Source: Pandoraea sputorum (lineage in GTDB: Bacteria > Pseudomonadota > Gammaproteobacteria > Burkholderiales > Burkholderiaceae). From it: DNA of 64,000 nucleotides. A model generated the notes under the pieces. It saw only the letters and a program-made list of their open reading frames with translations, did not search any database and had not been told where the DNA came from. Shown here piece after piece: positions 8,322 through 16,449 of the stretch (position 1 is its first letter; every line of letters starts with the position of its first letter). The translations under genes were made by a program, and so were the position numbers. Where the stretch lies: assembly GCF_000814845.2 (NCBI RefSeq), contig NZ_CP010431.2:186001-250000 (forward strand), given 5' to 3'.

Positions 8322-9668
8322 ATGCCGATGCCCGCCATGACCCAAGCACCAAACCAAGCATCGATGCCGGGCGGCCCGTCGTTCGTCCGCCCTCTCTCGC
8401 TGATCTCGCGCATCGCCGGACACACGGCAGAAGCGAACATTCCGGGGGTGACCATCGGCGAGATTTGCGATATCCGCCGCACGTGGCGTGACGCGCATGT
8501 CGTGGGGCAGGCGCAGGTTATCGCGGTGCACGACGAGCGGGCCATTCTCAGCCTGTTCGCGGCCACGCAAGGGCTGTCCTGCGATTCGGCGTTGCTGCCC
8601 ACGGGACGTCAGGCGTCGTGCCGCCCGCACGACACGTGGCGGGGTGCTGTGCTCGACGCGGGCGGCGATATTGTGGATCGCATCGACGGGCAGCCGCTGA
8701 CGCCGCTGCGTGGAGGGGCGACGGAGCGGACGTTGCTGGCCCCGGCTTTGCCCTACCTCGAACGCGTGGGCGTCGATAGCGCCTTGCATACAGGACTGCG
8801 CGCCATCGACGCGCTGATGCCATGTGGCGTGGGGCAGCGAGTCGGTATCTTCGCCCCGGCGGGGTGCGGCAAGACATCGTTCATGAGCGCGCTACTGGCT
8901 GGCGTGGAAGTCGACACGACGGTGATTGCGCTGATCGGCGAGCGAGGTCGCGAGGTAGTGGAGATCGTCGAAGCGTTGAGGGCTTCGCCGGGCGCGCAGC
9001 GCTGCATCGTGATCTTCGCGACGTCTGACGCGCCTGCCGTCACACGCCGCAACGCTGCGTTGCTGGCGACCACGACCGCCGAGCACTTCCGCGATCAGGG
9101 GCAGCGGGTAGCGCTGTTCGTCGACTCGCTGACCCGCTACGTGCGCGCATGCCGAGACCTGGCACTGGCGACTGGCGAGCCACCCATGCGCGCAGGCGTA
9201 CCCGCTTCGGTCTACACGAGCCTGCCGCAGTTGCTGGAGCGCGCGGGGGCATCCACACGCGGCAGCATCAGCGCCTTCTATACCGTGTTGCTGGAAGACG
9301 ACGAGATGCCGGACCCCATGGCCGAAGAGATTCGGTCGATCCTCGACGGACACATTCATCTAAGTGCCCAACTGGCTCACCGGAACCACTATCCAGCCAT
9401 CGACGTGTTACGCAGCGTAAGCCGTGTCGCGACGCGCGTCACGCCGTCTGACCAGATGCGCACGGCGGGTCAGGTGCGGGCATGGCTCGCGCGTCTCGAA
9501 TCGTTGCAGACGTTGGTAGACCTCGGCGAGTACCGGCCCGGCGTGAATGCTCAGGACGACCGCGCGATGGAGGCGAAGCCGTACATCGAAGCCTTCCTGA
9601 AGCAAGAGGCGCACGAATGGTCGTCCGCCGAAGAGACGCTGAGGAGGTTGCATGAAATCGTGGGGTGA
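8322..9668 (+). CDS. sctN: T3SS ATPase SctN (InvC/BsaS family)
   Basis: A 448-residue F1-type ATPase. The P-loop APAGCGKTS is clear, with the invariant Lys at about residue 184. Walker B region FVDSLTRYVRACRDLAL and the catalytic-Glu motif IGERGREVVE are present, followed by the GSISAFYTVLLEDDEMPDP segment. It unfolds and releases substrates from chaperones below the export gate. The N-terminus is uncertain: ATG codons at 8322, 8328 and 8337 are all possible and none has a strong Shine-Dalgarno site. It overlaps sctO by 17 bases. Confidence 0.97.
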   Translation: MPMPAMTQAPNQASMPGGPSFVRPLSLISRIAGHTAEANIPGVTIGEICDIRRTWRDAHVVGQAQVIAVHDERAILSLFAATQGLSCDSALLPTGRQASCRPHDTWRGAVLDAGGDIVDRIDGQPLTPLRGGATERTLLAPALPYLERVGVDSALHTGLRAIDALMPCGVGQRVGIFAPAGCGKTSFMSALLAGVEVDTTVIALIGERGREVVEIVEALRASPGAQRCIVIFATSDAPAVTRRNAALLATTTAEHFRDQGQRVALFVDSLTRYVRACRDLALATGEPPMRAGVPASVYTSLPQLLERAGASTRGSISAFYTVLLEDDEMPDPMAEEIRSILDGHIHLSAQLAHRNHYPAIDVLRSVSRVATRVTPSDQMRTAGQVRAWLARLESLQTLVDLGEYRPGVNAQDDRAMEAKPYIEAFLKQEAHEWSSAEETLRRLHEIVG

Positions 9669-10107
9669 CGCACGACGGCTCTATCGCGGTGCATTGCAGA
9701 TCAAGGAGGTTCAGGAGCGCGAACTGCGCAACATCGCGTTCAGGGACGCCGATCTCATCAGACAGTCCGACGAGATCGCGGCACAACGCGACGCGATTCT
9801 CGCGTTGATCGCTTCGTCGAAGCCGTCGCAGCTGGAATCGGATATCACTGGACTGCGTGGCGGGATGCGCGTCACGGGGTTGTTGCGTCAGCAGGTGCGC
9901 GATCTCGATGTGAAGCTCGCGACGCTGGCCGAATCGCGCGAGCAGTTGGAGACCGACCGCGAACTGACCGAGAACGAGCGGCGTCGATGGTGGCGCAAGG
10001 AAACGAAGTACACACGTCTGGCGAAGACATTGCGTCGCGACGCTCGCAAACGTCAGGCGTATGTGGAATGTAGCGAACTTGAGGAACATCGATCATGGCG
10101 CAGGTAA
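9652..10107 (+). CDS. sctO: T3SS central stalk protein SctO (InvI/BsaT family)
   Basis: A 151-residue highly charged protein that is almost entirely predicted coiled coil (two long helices at about 15-55 and 75-125), the expected two-helix hairpin of SctO/FliJ, which contacts the ATPase and the export-gate ring. Sequence similarity in this family is weak, so the call rests on size, charge pattern and its position between sctN and sctP. Starts ATG 9652 within sctN and overlaps sctP by 13 bases. Confidence 0.85.
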   Translation: MKSWGDARRLYRGALQIKEVQERELRNIAFRDADLIRQSDEIAAQRDAILALIASSKPSQLESDITGLRGGMRVTGLLRQQVRDLDVKLATLAESREQLETDRELTENERRRWWRKETKYTRLAKTLRRDARKRQAYVECSELEEHRSWRR

Positions 10108-11171
10108 GCGTGGCAGGAACGGCCGAGGTATCGGCAAGTCCGGACGAGACCGGGCGACAGCAGGCGAGCGACAAAACGATGGCGCAGCGTGTGGAAGAAG
10201 CGCTGCGCAGGCGGGCGTCCGAGCATCGGACAGCAGACGATATGCCGAGCGGTACGCCGCTTTGGTTCTGGTCGATGCCGATGGATCGCTCGCCGCCGCT
10301 GCGGCTCGACGCGATGTCCGGGGACTCACCATCATCGGGCGAAGGCGTGTCGTCGGCTCAGCAAGCGCGCGCAACGTCTGCCGACATCAGGGATGCGACC
10401 GACCCGTCGACGCGCCACGACGGCGCGCGTAAGGCGCTTGTCGAGTTGCTCAGGGCGAACCGACTCGTGGGTGAAGGACCGCCTCGATCCGTCACCGATA
10501 AGCGCACCGGCGCGTCGCTCGCCGCCGGTACATCCCAGGTCGATGCCAGTGCTTCGGTCCAACGTCGCAACGCACGGTCGCCGATGACCGACGGTGTTGG
10601 CGGTATCGGCGGTGTCGGTGAATCGACCACCACAGCCGTAGACGGGCACGCCGCGACGGCGTCGGGCGCGGCATCGGAGGTCGGGCAGGAATCCAGGCCG
10701 GAAGTGAGACCACATCACGATTCACGCGAGCGGTCGCATCGGGGGGAGGGTGGCGTCGGCGCGCCGGGTACTTCGACGCCACAGGTCACGCAGGGATATG
10801 CGCTCGCGCTACATCCGGGCGTACGTCGATTCGTGGCGCAGGGGCCCCACAAACCCATGGCACCGCGTGCACCGGTGCACCCGTCGCCCAGCGATGTTGC
10901 CCGCCGGTCGATCACCGGTGGCGACGGCATGCGCTACGCATTCGGGAGTTGGGGGAAGGGGCACTTCGTCAACGTGCAGGTCGTGCAATTGGACGGGCGC
11001 CGAGGCTTCGTACTCGGCGCGTCGGACGCCATGGTGCATCGGCGGTTGTCGGCCGCGCTGCCGGGGGCAGCGTCTTCGTCGGAAGAAGGATCGTCGCGCA
11101 GCGTCGATGTGCGCGCCATCGAGGCCGTCGAAAAATTAGACAGCACAAACGATGAGGACGCCGGATGCTGA
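10095..11171 (+). CDS. sctP: T3SS needle-length/substrate-switch protein SctP (InvJ/BsaU family)
   Basis: A 358-residue protein, Ser/Thr/Gly/Asp-rich and mostly low complexity to about residue 270, with a short folded C-terminal portion (HFVNVQVVQLDGRRGFVLG plus a following helix) resembling the substrate-specificity-switch region of ruler proteins. In this class SctP sets needle/inner-rod length and triggers the switch to translocator export. Ruler proteins diverge fast, so position (between sctO and sctQ) is the main evidence. It contains two near-repeated GVGGIGGVGE-type glycine clusters. Confidence 0.82.
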   Translation: MAQVSVAGTAEVSASPDETGRQQASDKTMAQRVEEALRRRASEHRTADDMPSGTPLWFWSMPMDRSPPLRLDAMSGDSPSSGEGVSSAQQARATSADIRDATDPSTRHDGARKALVELLRANRLVGEGPPRSVTDKRTGASLAAGTSQVDASASVQRRNARSPMTDGVGGIGGVGESTTTAVDGHAATASGAASEVGQESRPEVRPHHDSRERSHRGEGGVGAPGTSTPQVTQGYALALHPGVRRFVAQGPHKPMAPRAPVHPSPSDVARRSITGGDGMRYAFGSWGKGHFVNVQVVQLDGRRGFVLGASDAMVHRRLSAALPGAASSSEEGSSRSVDVRAIEAVEKLDSTNDEDAGC

Positions 11172-12136
11172 AACTGCGACACATCGACGAAGGACTGTTG
11201 CAGCTCACTCGGGCGGCGGACGTCTGGCAAGCGCAGGGCTGGTCGGCATCGCTCGAATATCTGCCACGCATGGGGTCCTGGATTCGCGTGCAGGACACAG
11301 CGCACACGTGGCAAGGGTGGGTGGAACCCGGCATGTGGCTCGAAGGTGCCGCGCATGAGCTGGCCTCGCTCGCGTGCTGCGCCGATTCCGAGCAACTGGC
11401 GGCGCGGTTGTTCACCGTGACGGCAAACCCGTTGCATCTGCCGATGCCCGAGTTGCGTTATGACGTGCTCGACGTGGGCGCGCCGATTGACGGTGCGGCG
11501 CTACCCGACGCGATGCTGCTCAAGGTGCGGGCGGCAGAGTGCCCCGTATGGCTCACTCGGGTGCCCGAGGTACGGGGCGCGACGCCGCTCGACGTGAGTG
11601 GCGTGCGCTTCTTGCTCGATGTGGAGATCGGCCGCAGCCCGGCCCGGTTGGCGACGCTGCGCAGCGTTCGTCGCGGCGATGCGCTGATCGTTCGCGACGT
11701 GAAGCGTCGGCTGAGTTGTTCGGGAAGTGTGATCGGCGGTTATCAACAAGAGGAGGGGAGCGCGATGCTGGAAACGTATTTGCATGACGAGATCGAGGAC
11801 ATGACGCCTGAGCGTTTGCGAGACGGCGACGACTTTGGCGAAATGACGGCAGCATCCGGTGGGGCGACATCGCTGGCCCAGTTGCCTGTCGAACTGGTGT
11901 TCGTGCTGCAACGCGAGCGCATGACGCTTGCCGAACTGGCGCAACTTGGTCGCACGCGCGTGCTCGCGTTGCAGCCGGGCGCGGAGCAGCACGTCGAGGT
12001 GCGCGCCAACGGCACGTTGCTCGGGCGTGGTGAACTGGTGCAACTCGATGGACGGCTGGGCGTCGAGATCTTCGAGTGGCCGATGGAGACGGCCGACGCG
12101 CAAAGGGACGTCAAGGGAACGGATCATGTGGAGTGA
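11165..12136 (+). CDS. sctQ: T3SS C-ring/sorting-platform protein SctQ (SpaO/BsaV family), full length
   Basis: A 323-residue protein at the spaO position. The C-terminal 70 residues form a SpoA/FliN-like domain (LPVELVFVLQRERMTLAELA, VLALQPGAEQHVEVRANG, GRGELVQLDGRLGVEIFEW). The N-terminal two thirds hold the divergent SctQ N domain and a first SpoA-like region (VRFLLDVEIGRSPARLATL, GDALIVRDV). It forms the pods of the cytoplasmic sorting platform. A strong internal start at codon 201 is listed separately. The gene ends inside the sctR start region (11-base overlap). Confidence 0.92.
   Translation: MLKLRHIDEGLLQLTRAADVWQAQGWSASLEYLPRMGSWIRVQDTAHTWQGWVEPGMWLEGAAHELASLACCADSEQLAARLFTVTANPLHLPMPELRYDVLDVGAPIDGAALPDAMLLKVRAAECPVWLTRVPEVRGATPLDVSGVRFLLDVEIGRSPARLATLRSVRRGDALIVRDVKRRLSCSGSVIGGYQQEEGSAMLETYLHDEIEDMTPERLRDGDDFGEMTAASGGATSLAQLPVELVFVLQRERMTLAELAQLGRTRVLALQPGAEQHVEVRANGTLLGRGELVQLDGRLGVEIFEWPMETADAQRDVKGTDHVE
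11765..12136 (+). CDS. Candidate internal translation product SctQ-C (short form)
   Basis: In-frame ATG at 11765 (codon 201 of sctQ) lies eight bases after AGAGGAGGGG, a near-perfect Shine-Dalgarno sequence in the middle of the gene. Translation would give a 123-residue protein consisting of a short acidic lead (MLETYLHDEIEDM) and the C-terminal SpoA domain. SpaO, YscQ and Spa33 are known to make just such a short form from an internal start near codon 200. Direct evidence here is the site and frame; its use is inferred. Confidence 0.7.
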   Translation: MLETYLHDEIEDMTPERLRDGDDFGEMTAASGGATSLAQLPVELVFVLQRERMTLAELAQLGRTRVLALQPGAEQHVEVRANGTLLGRGELVQLDGRLGVEIFEWPMETADAQRDVKGTDHVE

Positions 12137-12770
12137 TGTACCGGCGATTGCGGTACTGAGTTTCTTCACACTGCTGCCGTTTCTGGTGGCCTCGGGTACC
12201 TGCTTCGTCAAGTTCTCCATCGTCTTCGTGATGGTGCGCAATGCGCTCGGGCTGCAACAGGTGCCGAGCAATATGACGCTTAACGGTGCGGCGTTGCTGA
12301 TCTCGATTTTCGTGATGCTGCCAGTGACGACAGCGGTGCTCGACGCGTATCAGGCCAACCCCGTCAACTTTGCCGATCCGAATTCGGTGCGTCGCTTTCT
12401 CGACGACGGCCTCTCGCCCTATCGCGATTACCTGCTCAAGTACGCCGACCCGCAGCTGACGCAGTTCTTCGCGCGTCAGGAAGTGTCCCGCGACGGCGCC
12501 AGCGCGCCGCTCGACGACACGGCACCGTCCATCTTCGCGCTGCTCCCCGCGTATGCGCTCACCGAGATCAAGAGCGCGTTCACGATCGGCTTTTACCTGT
12601 ATCTGCCGTTCGTGGTCGTCGATCTGGTGGTCTCCAGCGTGCTGCTCTCGCTGGGCATGATGATGATGAGTCCGGTGACGATCTCCGTGCCGATCAAGCT
12701 CATTCTCTTTGTGGCGATGGACGGATGGTCACTGTTGTCGCAGGGGCTGGTCAGCCAGTATCTGCAATAG
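12126..12770 (+). CDS. sctR: T3SS export apparatus protein SctR (SpaP family)
   Basis: A 214-residue membrane protein starting MWSDVPAIAVLSFFTLLPF at ATG 12126, within the sctQ end. Family features: FVKFSIVFVMVRNALGLQQVPSNM, IKSAFTIGFYLYLPFVVVDLVVSSVL and MMMMSPVTISVPIKLILFV. Four membrane helices. SctR forms most of the helical SctRST core of the export gate. Ten bases separate it from sctS. Confidence 0.97.
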   Translation: MWSDVPAIAVLSFFTLLPFLVASGTCFVKFSIVFVMVRNALGLQQVPSNMTLNGAALLISIFVMLPVTTAVLDAYQANPVNFADPNSVRRFLDDGLSPYRDYLLKYADPQLTQFFARQEVSRDGASAPLDDTAPSIFALLPAYALTEIKSAFTIGFYLYLPFVVVDLVVSSVLLSLGMMMMSPVTISVPIKLILFVAMDGWSLLSQGLVSQYLQ

Positions 12771-12780
12771 GGAGCGCGCG

Positions 12781-13044
12781 ATGGATAACCTGATTTTCGC
12801 GGGCAATCGTGCGCTGTATCTGGTGCTCATTCTGTCGGCCGGTCCTGTCGCGGTGGCCACGCTCGTCGGCGTGATCGTCGGCTTGCTGCAGACGGTCACA
12901 CAGGTGCAGGAGCAGACGTTGCCGTTCGGCCTGAAGCTGCTCGCGGTCTCGCTGAGTCTGTTTCTGCTCGCCGACTGGTTCGGCGAGACGCTGGTCGGCT
13001 ACGGTGCGGCTATGTTGAAGCTGGCCATGACGGGCAAAACCTGA
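12781..13044 (+). CDS. sctS: T3SS export apparatus protein SctS (SpaQ family)
   Basis: An 87-residue protein with two membrane helices and the conserved VIVGLLQTVTQVQEQTLPF turn of SctS/FliQ. Start ATG 12781 follows GGGAGCGCG. Sits between sctR and sctT with one base to the next start, as in every system of this class. Confidence 0.97.
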   Translation: MDNLIFAGNRALYLVLILSAGPVAVATLVGVIVGLLQTVTQVQEQTLPFGLKLLAVSLSLFLLADWFGETLVGYGAAMLKLAMTGKT

Positions 13045-13045
13045 C

Positions 13046-13822
13046 ATGGATGTGTCGCTCGTCTTCGCGCACCACGACGGCATTCTGGCGGTCGCAATAG
13101 CGTACGCGCGCGTCGCGCCGTCGGTGTTCTTGCTACCGATCCTCAACGGGAATGTGTTATCGGGCGTCGTGCGCACGACCGTTTCCATGTGGATGGCCTT
13201 GGGCGTCTGGCCCTACGCCTATGGGGCACCGCTCCCACTGGATGGCTACGTGTGGGCGCTACTGCTGCGCGAGGCGGCGCTGGGGTTGGTGATCGCGGTG
13301 GCCGTGGCGATGCCGTTCTGGGTGTTCCATGCGCTGGGGGCGTACATCGACAACCAGCGCGGCGCCACCCTCAGCAGCGTGATCGATCCGGCGAACGGCA
13401 TCGATACGTCGGAACTCGCAGGATTCTTCCAGTGGTTCGGGGCGGTGATCTATCTGCAACTGGGCGGCATGAGGTTACTGCTCGAAGTGCTGGCACGCAG
13501 CTACCGCGTGTGCGAGCCATTCGGACAGTGCACGATCTCGGTTGCGCGCGTTCACGAATTTCTCGACGTGCTGGTCAGTCACGCGATTGCGCTGACGGCG
13601 CCGGTGGTCGCCGCGCTGTTCCTGTCCGAACTGGTGCTGGGGCTCTTGTCGCGCTTCGCACCGCAGGTCAATGCTTTTGCGCTGTCGCTGACGATCAAGA
13701 GTCTCATCGCGTTTGCCATCTTGCTGATCTATTTCTCCGCGACGCTGCCGGACGCGCTCGTGTCGATGTTCATGCGTCCCGACGACGTTGCGCGCTGGCT
13801 CGCGCCGGCGGCGGGACCGTAG
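13046..13822 (+). CDS. sctT: T3SS export apparatus protein SctT (SpaR family)
   Basis: A 258-residue FliR/SpaR family membrane protein with about six hydrophobic segments. Family marks are RVAPSVFLLPILNGNVL near the N-terminus, the loop YIDNQRGATLSSVIDPANGIDTS, and FAPQVNAFALSLTIKSLIAF. SctT closes the SctRST export core on its outer side. Thirteen bases separate it from sctU. Confidence 0.97.
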   Translation: MDVSLVFAHHDGILAVAIAYARVAPSVFLLPILNGNVLSGVVRTTVSMWMALGVWPYAYGAPLPLDGYVWALLLREAALGLVIAVAVAMPFWVFHALGAYIDNQRGATLSSVIDPANGIDTSELAGFFQWFGAVIYLQLGGMRLLLEVLARSYRVCEPFGQCTISVARVHEFLDVLVSHAIALTAPVVAALFLSELVLGLLSRFAPQVNAFALSLTIKSLIAFAILLIYFSATLPDALVSMFMRPDDVARWLAPAAGP

Positions 13823-13835
13823 ACGGACGCGCGGC

Positions 13836-15047
13836 ATGGGCGAGAAAACCGAGAAACCGACACCCAAGCGGCTCAAGGACGCCGCGAAGAAGGGGCAGGC
13901 GTTCAAAAGCAAAGAACTGACGATGGTCACGCTGGTGTTCGTCGGCCTGATCTTCGTGCTCTCGAGCGATCCGCTGGTGTGGCTGATGCAGGAATACCGA
14001 CAGGTGCTGGCGAATGGTGAATTCGCCGATCCGCAAGCCTTCGCCATCAGACTGTTCAAACATGGCCAGCAAATGTTCATGCCGGTGCTGCTCGTATGCG
14101 TTGTGGCGGCGGTGTTGCCAGCCTTGCTGCAGACCGGCTTCGCGTGGGCGAGCGAAGCGCTCAAGCTCAATCTCGGGGCACTGAATCCGATGGCTGGCAC
14201 CAAGCGTATCTTCAGCTTGCGCACGCTTAAGGATTCGCTCAAGGCGATGCTATACCTGCTTAGCTTCGGTGCCATCGTCGTGATGCTGTGGTCGAGCGCC
14301 AAAGCGTTACTGTTCGCGCAGATTTACATGAGTCCGGCGGGTGTGGGCGCAGCGTGGGCCGAACTGGTGCGCAAGCTGATCTGGATCTCGCTTGCGTGTG
14401 TCGTGCCCATCGCCGTGCTCGACGCGATGGTCGAGTTCTGGTTGTTCATGCGCGAGCACCGCATGGAGCGCCATGAAGTCAAGCGCGAGCACAAGGACAC
14501 CGACGGCAATCCCGAGATCAAGCGACAGCGCCGGACGTTGCACAACGAGTTGCTGTCCGAGGCGGTGAAGTCCGACGTGCGCGACTCGCGTTTGGTCATT
14601 GCGAATCCCACACATATCGCCGTGGGCATCTATTTCCGTCCCGATGTCATCGCGCTGCCGTTCATTTCCGTCATGGAGACGAATGCTCGCGCACTCGCGG
14701 TGCGCAAGTACGCCGAGTCGCAGGGCATTCCCGTGATCGGCGATATCGCGCTCGCACGGCGTCTTTATCGGACGCACCGGCGTCATACATTCGTGGCGCT
14801 CGAAGAACTCGACGCCATCATGCGACTGCTCATCTGGCTGGAAGATGTCGAGCGCGCGGGCAAGCAGGACGACGTGGTGGGTGACGAGAGCGACGACCCT
14901 GGCGAAAGCGAAGCAGAGCCAGAGGTCGCAATTTCACAGAAGGAGGCGGGTACGCACCTCGAAGCAAAGGATGTGAGCGAAGCGAACGATGGCACCGACG
15001 GCGCGCCAACCCGACAGGGTTTCCCGGGGACCGTCGAGAAGCGCTAG
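13836..15047 (+). CDS. sctU: T3SS autocleaving switch protein SctU (SpaS family)
   Basis: A 403-residue FlhB/SpaS family protein starting MGEKTEKPTPKRLKDAAKKGQ. Four membrane helices occupy residues about 30-220, then a cytoplasmic domain with the autocleavage motif NPTH at residues 257-260, the same place as in SpaS. Cleavage between Asn and Pro enables the switch to translocator export. The protein is longer than SpaS (356) because of an acidic Asp/Glu/Ser-rich C-terminal tail of about 55 residues. Start chosen at 13836 because the family begins there; an upstream in-frame start inside sctT is not needed. Confidence 0.96.
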   Translation: MGEKTEKPTPKRLKDAAKKGQAFKSKELTMVTLVFVGLIFVLSSDPLVWLMQEYRQVLANGEFADPQAFAIRLFKHGQQMFMPVLLVCVVAAVLPALLQTGFAWASEALKLNLGALNPMAGTKRIFSLRTLKDSLKAMLYLLSFGAIVVMLWSSAKALLFAQIYMSPAGVGAAWAELVRKLIWISLACVVPIAVLDAMVEFWLFMREHRMERHEVKREHKDTDGNPEIKRQRRTLHNELLSEAVKSDVRDSRLVIANPTHIAVGIYFRPDVIALPFISVMETNARALAVRKYAESQGIPVIGDIALARRLYRTHRRHTFVALEELDAIMRLLIWLEDVERAGKQDDVVGDESDDPGESEAEPEVAISQKEAGTHLEAKDVSEANDGTDGAPTRQGFPGTVEKR

Positions 15048-15183
15048 TCCCCGTATTCAATAGAACGCTTTTTGGAAGTCTCCCAAGGAGCGCGTTGCTT
15101 AAATGGTAGCTATCGGGATGCTGTTATGAGACGACGAGCGACACATTGCAGCTGCCCGAATAATTGAGACCCCGGGAGGAAAG

Positions 15184-15936
15184 ATGGTGCGCGAGGACAT
15201 GTGTCATCTCTCGATGCTGCGCAACGCGGGCACGTTTGCGAGTTTTGCCGAACCAGAGGGGACATCGCCGGACCGGGAGTGCCTGCGCGCACTGGCGTGC
15301 GATGCCCTCGCCGAATTGCGACAGTCCGTGTGCACCGGCGCGCGTGACGCGGCTTGTGCCCCGTCGATCGATCTTCCGTCCGAACACCTGCTGTTCCCCT
15401 GCGTGTTGCCTGCGCGAGCCAAAGCGGAGGTGAGCCATCGGCTGGCCCGCGTGAGACTGAGCGACGCAGCGCGCCGCATCGTTGCCGCACATGGCCGCGC
15501 TCAGACGGCCTTCGAGCGAAGTCAGGCGCAGGCGATGAGCGCAGATATGGCGGTGGCCGAAGCACAGGTCGTGCTCGATGTCTTATCGCCGCACGATCCG
15601 CAGTACGCCCGTGCGAGCCACAAGCGTCAGACCGCGCTTGCACAGGCAACGGCAGCGGCTGCACAGGCAGACCGCTGTTATCGATGGGTGCGCGAGAGCG
15701 GTATCGAATCATGGGTTCGGTACCTCGCGCGATTGCCGGATTTCTCGCAGATAAGCGAGATGCGGCAGGACAGCGAACCTGTCGGCAAGCGTAGCCGCAG
15801 CGATTCCCGTTCGCTTCGGGCACGCGCCGCGTCGGGAGGTCGGCGCACCGCGGGCCCCCGACTCGCATTTATTCCAGCCGCCCGGCTGGCAGACAGAAGA
15901 TCGACCCGTTTTCGGGGATCTGAAGGAGGTAATTCG
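15184..15936 (+). CDS. Uncharacterised open stretch in frame with the SicA-like gene
   Basis: Starts at ATG 15184 after a good ribosome site (GGGAGGAAAG) and stays open, with no stop, straight into the SicA-like gene, so it could encode a 251-residue N-terminal extension of a 421-residue fusion or a separate protein whose stop was lost. Residues about 75-165 are Ala/Gln-rich and helical (SDAARRIVAAHGRAQTAFER region, probable coiled coil). From about residue 195 onward the codons become Arg/Ser-rich and look non-coding. SicA family members are about 165 residues and have no such domain. I do not recognise the sequence. No counterpart lies between spaS and sicA in SPI-1. Confidence 0.45.
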
Positions 15937-16449
15937 ATGACACAAGCGGCAATGCAAGCAGAAATGGACGAAGGGAGCGTTACGAGCGCGATCTGGGACG
16001 CTGTCGTCGCCGGCGCAAGCCTCAAGGACATCCACGGCATTCCAAGCGAGACCATGGACGGCCTGTACGCACACGCCTACGACTTCTATAGCAACGGTCA
16101 GTTGGCGCAGGCCGAAGCCTTCTTCCGCTTCCTCTGCATCTACGATTTCTATAACCCCGAGTACATCGTCGGACTGGCGGCGGTGTGTCAGCTCAAGGAG
16201 GAATACCAGAAGGCAGTCGATCTGTACGCGATGGCGTTCGCCGTCGGGAAGAACGATTACCGTCCCGTGTTCTACGCTGGCCAGTGTCAGATGATGATGC
16301 GCAATATGCCGCTTGCGCGCGAATGCTTCGGGCTGGTGTGTGAGAGCAGTAGCGACGCCGATCTGCGCACGAAGGCCAAAGCCTATCTCGACGCCATCGG
16401 TGCGGACGACGTCAAAGACAAGGCGCCCGGCGCCAAGGAGGCGGCATGA
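15937..16449 (+). CDS. sicA: Class II T3SS chaperone / InvF co-activator (SicA/BicA family)
   Basis: A 170-residue TPR protein with its own excellent ribosome site (AAGGAGGT, 15923-15930) before ATG 15937. Matches SicA: LKDIHGIPSETMDGLYAHAY, then three tetratricopeptide repeats (NGQLAQAEAFFRFLCIYDF, PEYIVGLAAVCQLKEEYQKA, YRPVFYAGQCQMMMRN). These chaperones hold the hydrophobic translocators SctE and SctB before export and, once free, act with InvF-type activators. Start at 15937 chosen from family length and ribosome site; the frame is open further upstream (see preceding entry). Overlaps sctE by four bases. Confidence 0.92.
   Translation: MTQAAMQAEMDEGSVTSAIWDAVVAGASLKDIHGIPSETMDGLYAHAYDFYSNGQLAQAEAFFRFLCIYDFYNPEYIVGLAAVCQLKEEYQKAVDLYAMAFAVGKNDYRPVFYAGQCQMMMRNMPLARECFGLVCESSSDADLRTKAKAYLDAIGADDVKDKAPGAKEAA

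Noticed and set aside
15110..15868. 252-codon minus-strand ORF opposite the stretch upstream of sicA
   Set aside because: Arg/Pro-rich, no ribosome site, opposite to operon direction; more likely a shadow of the plus-strand reading frame.
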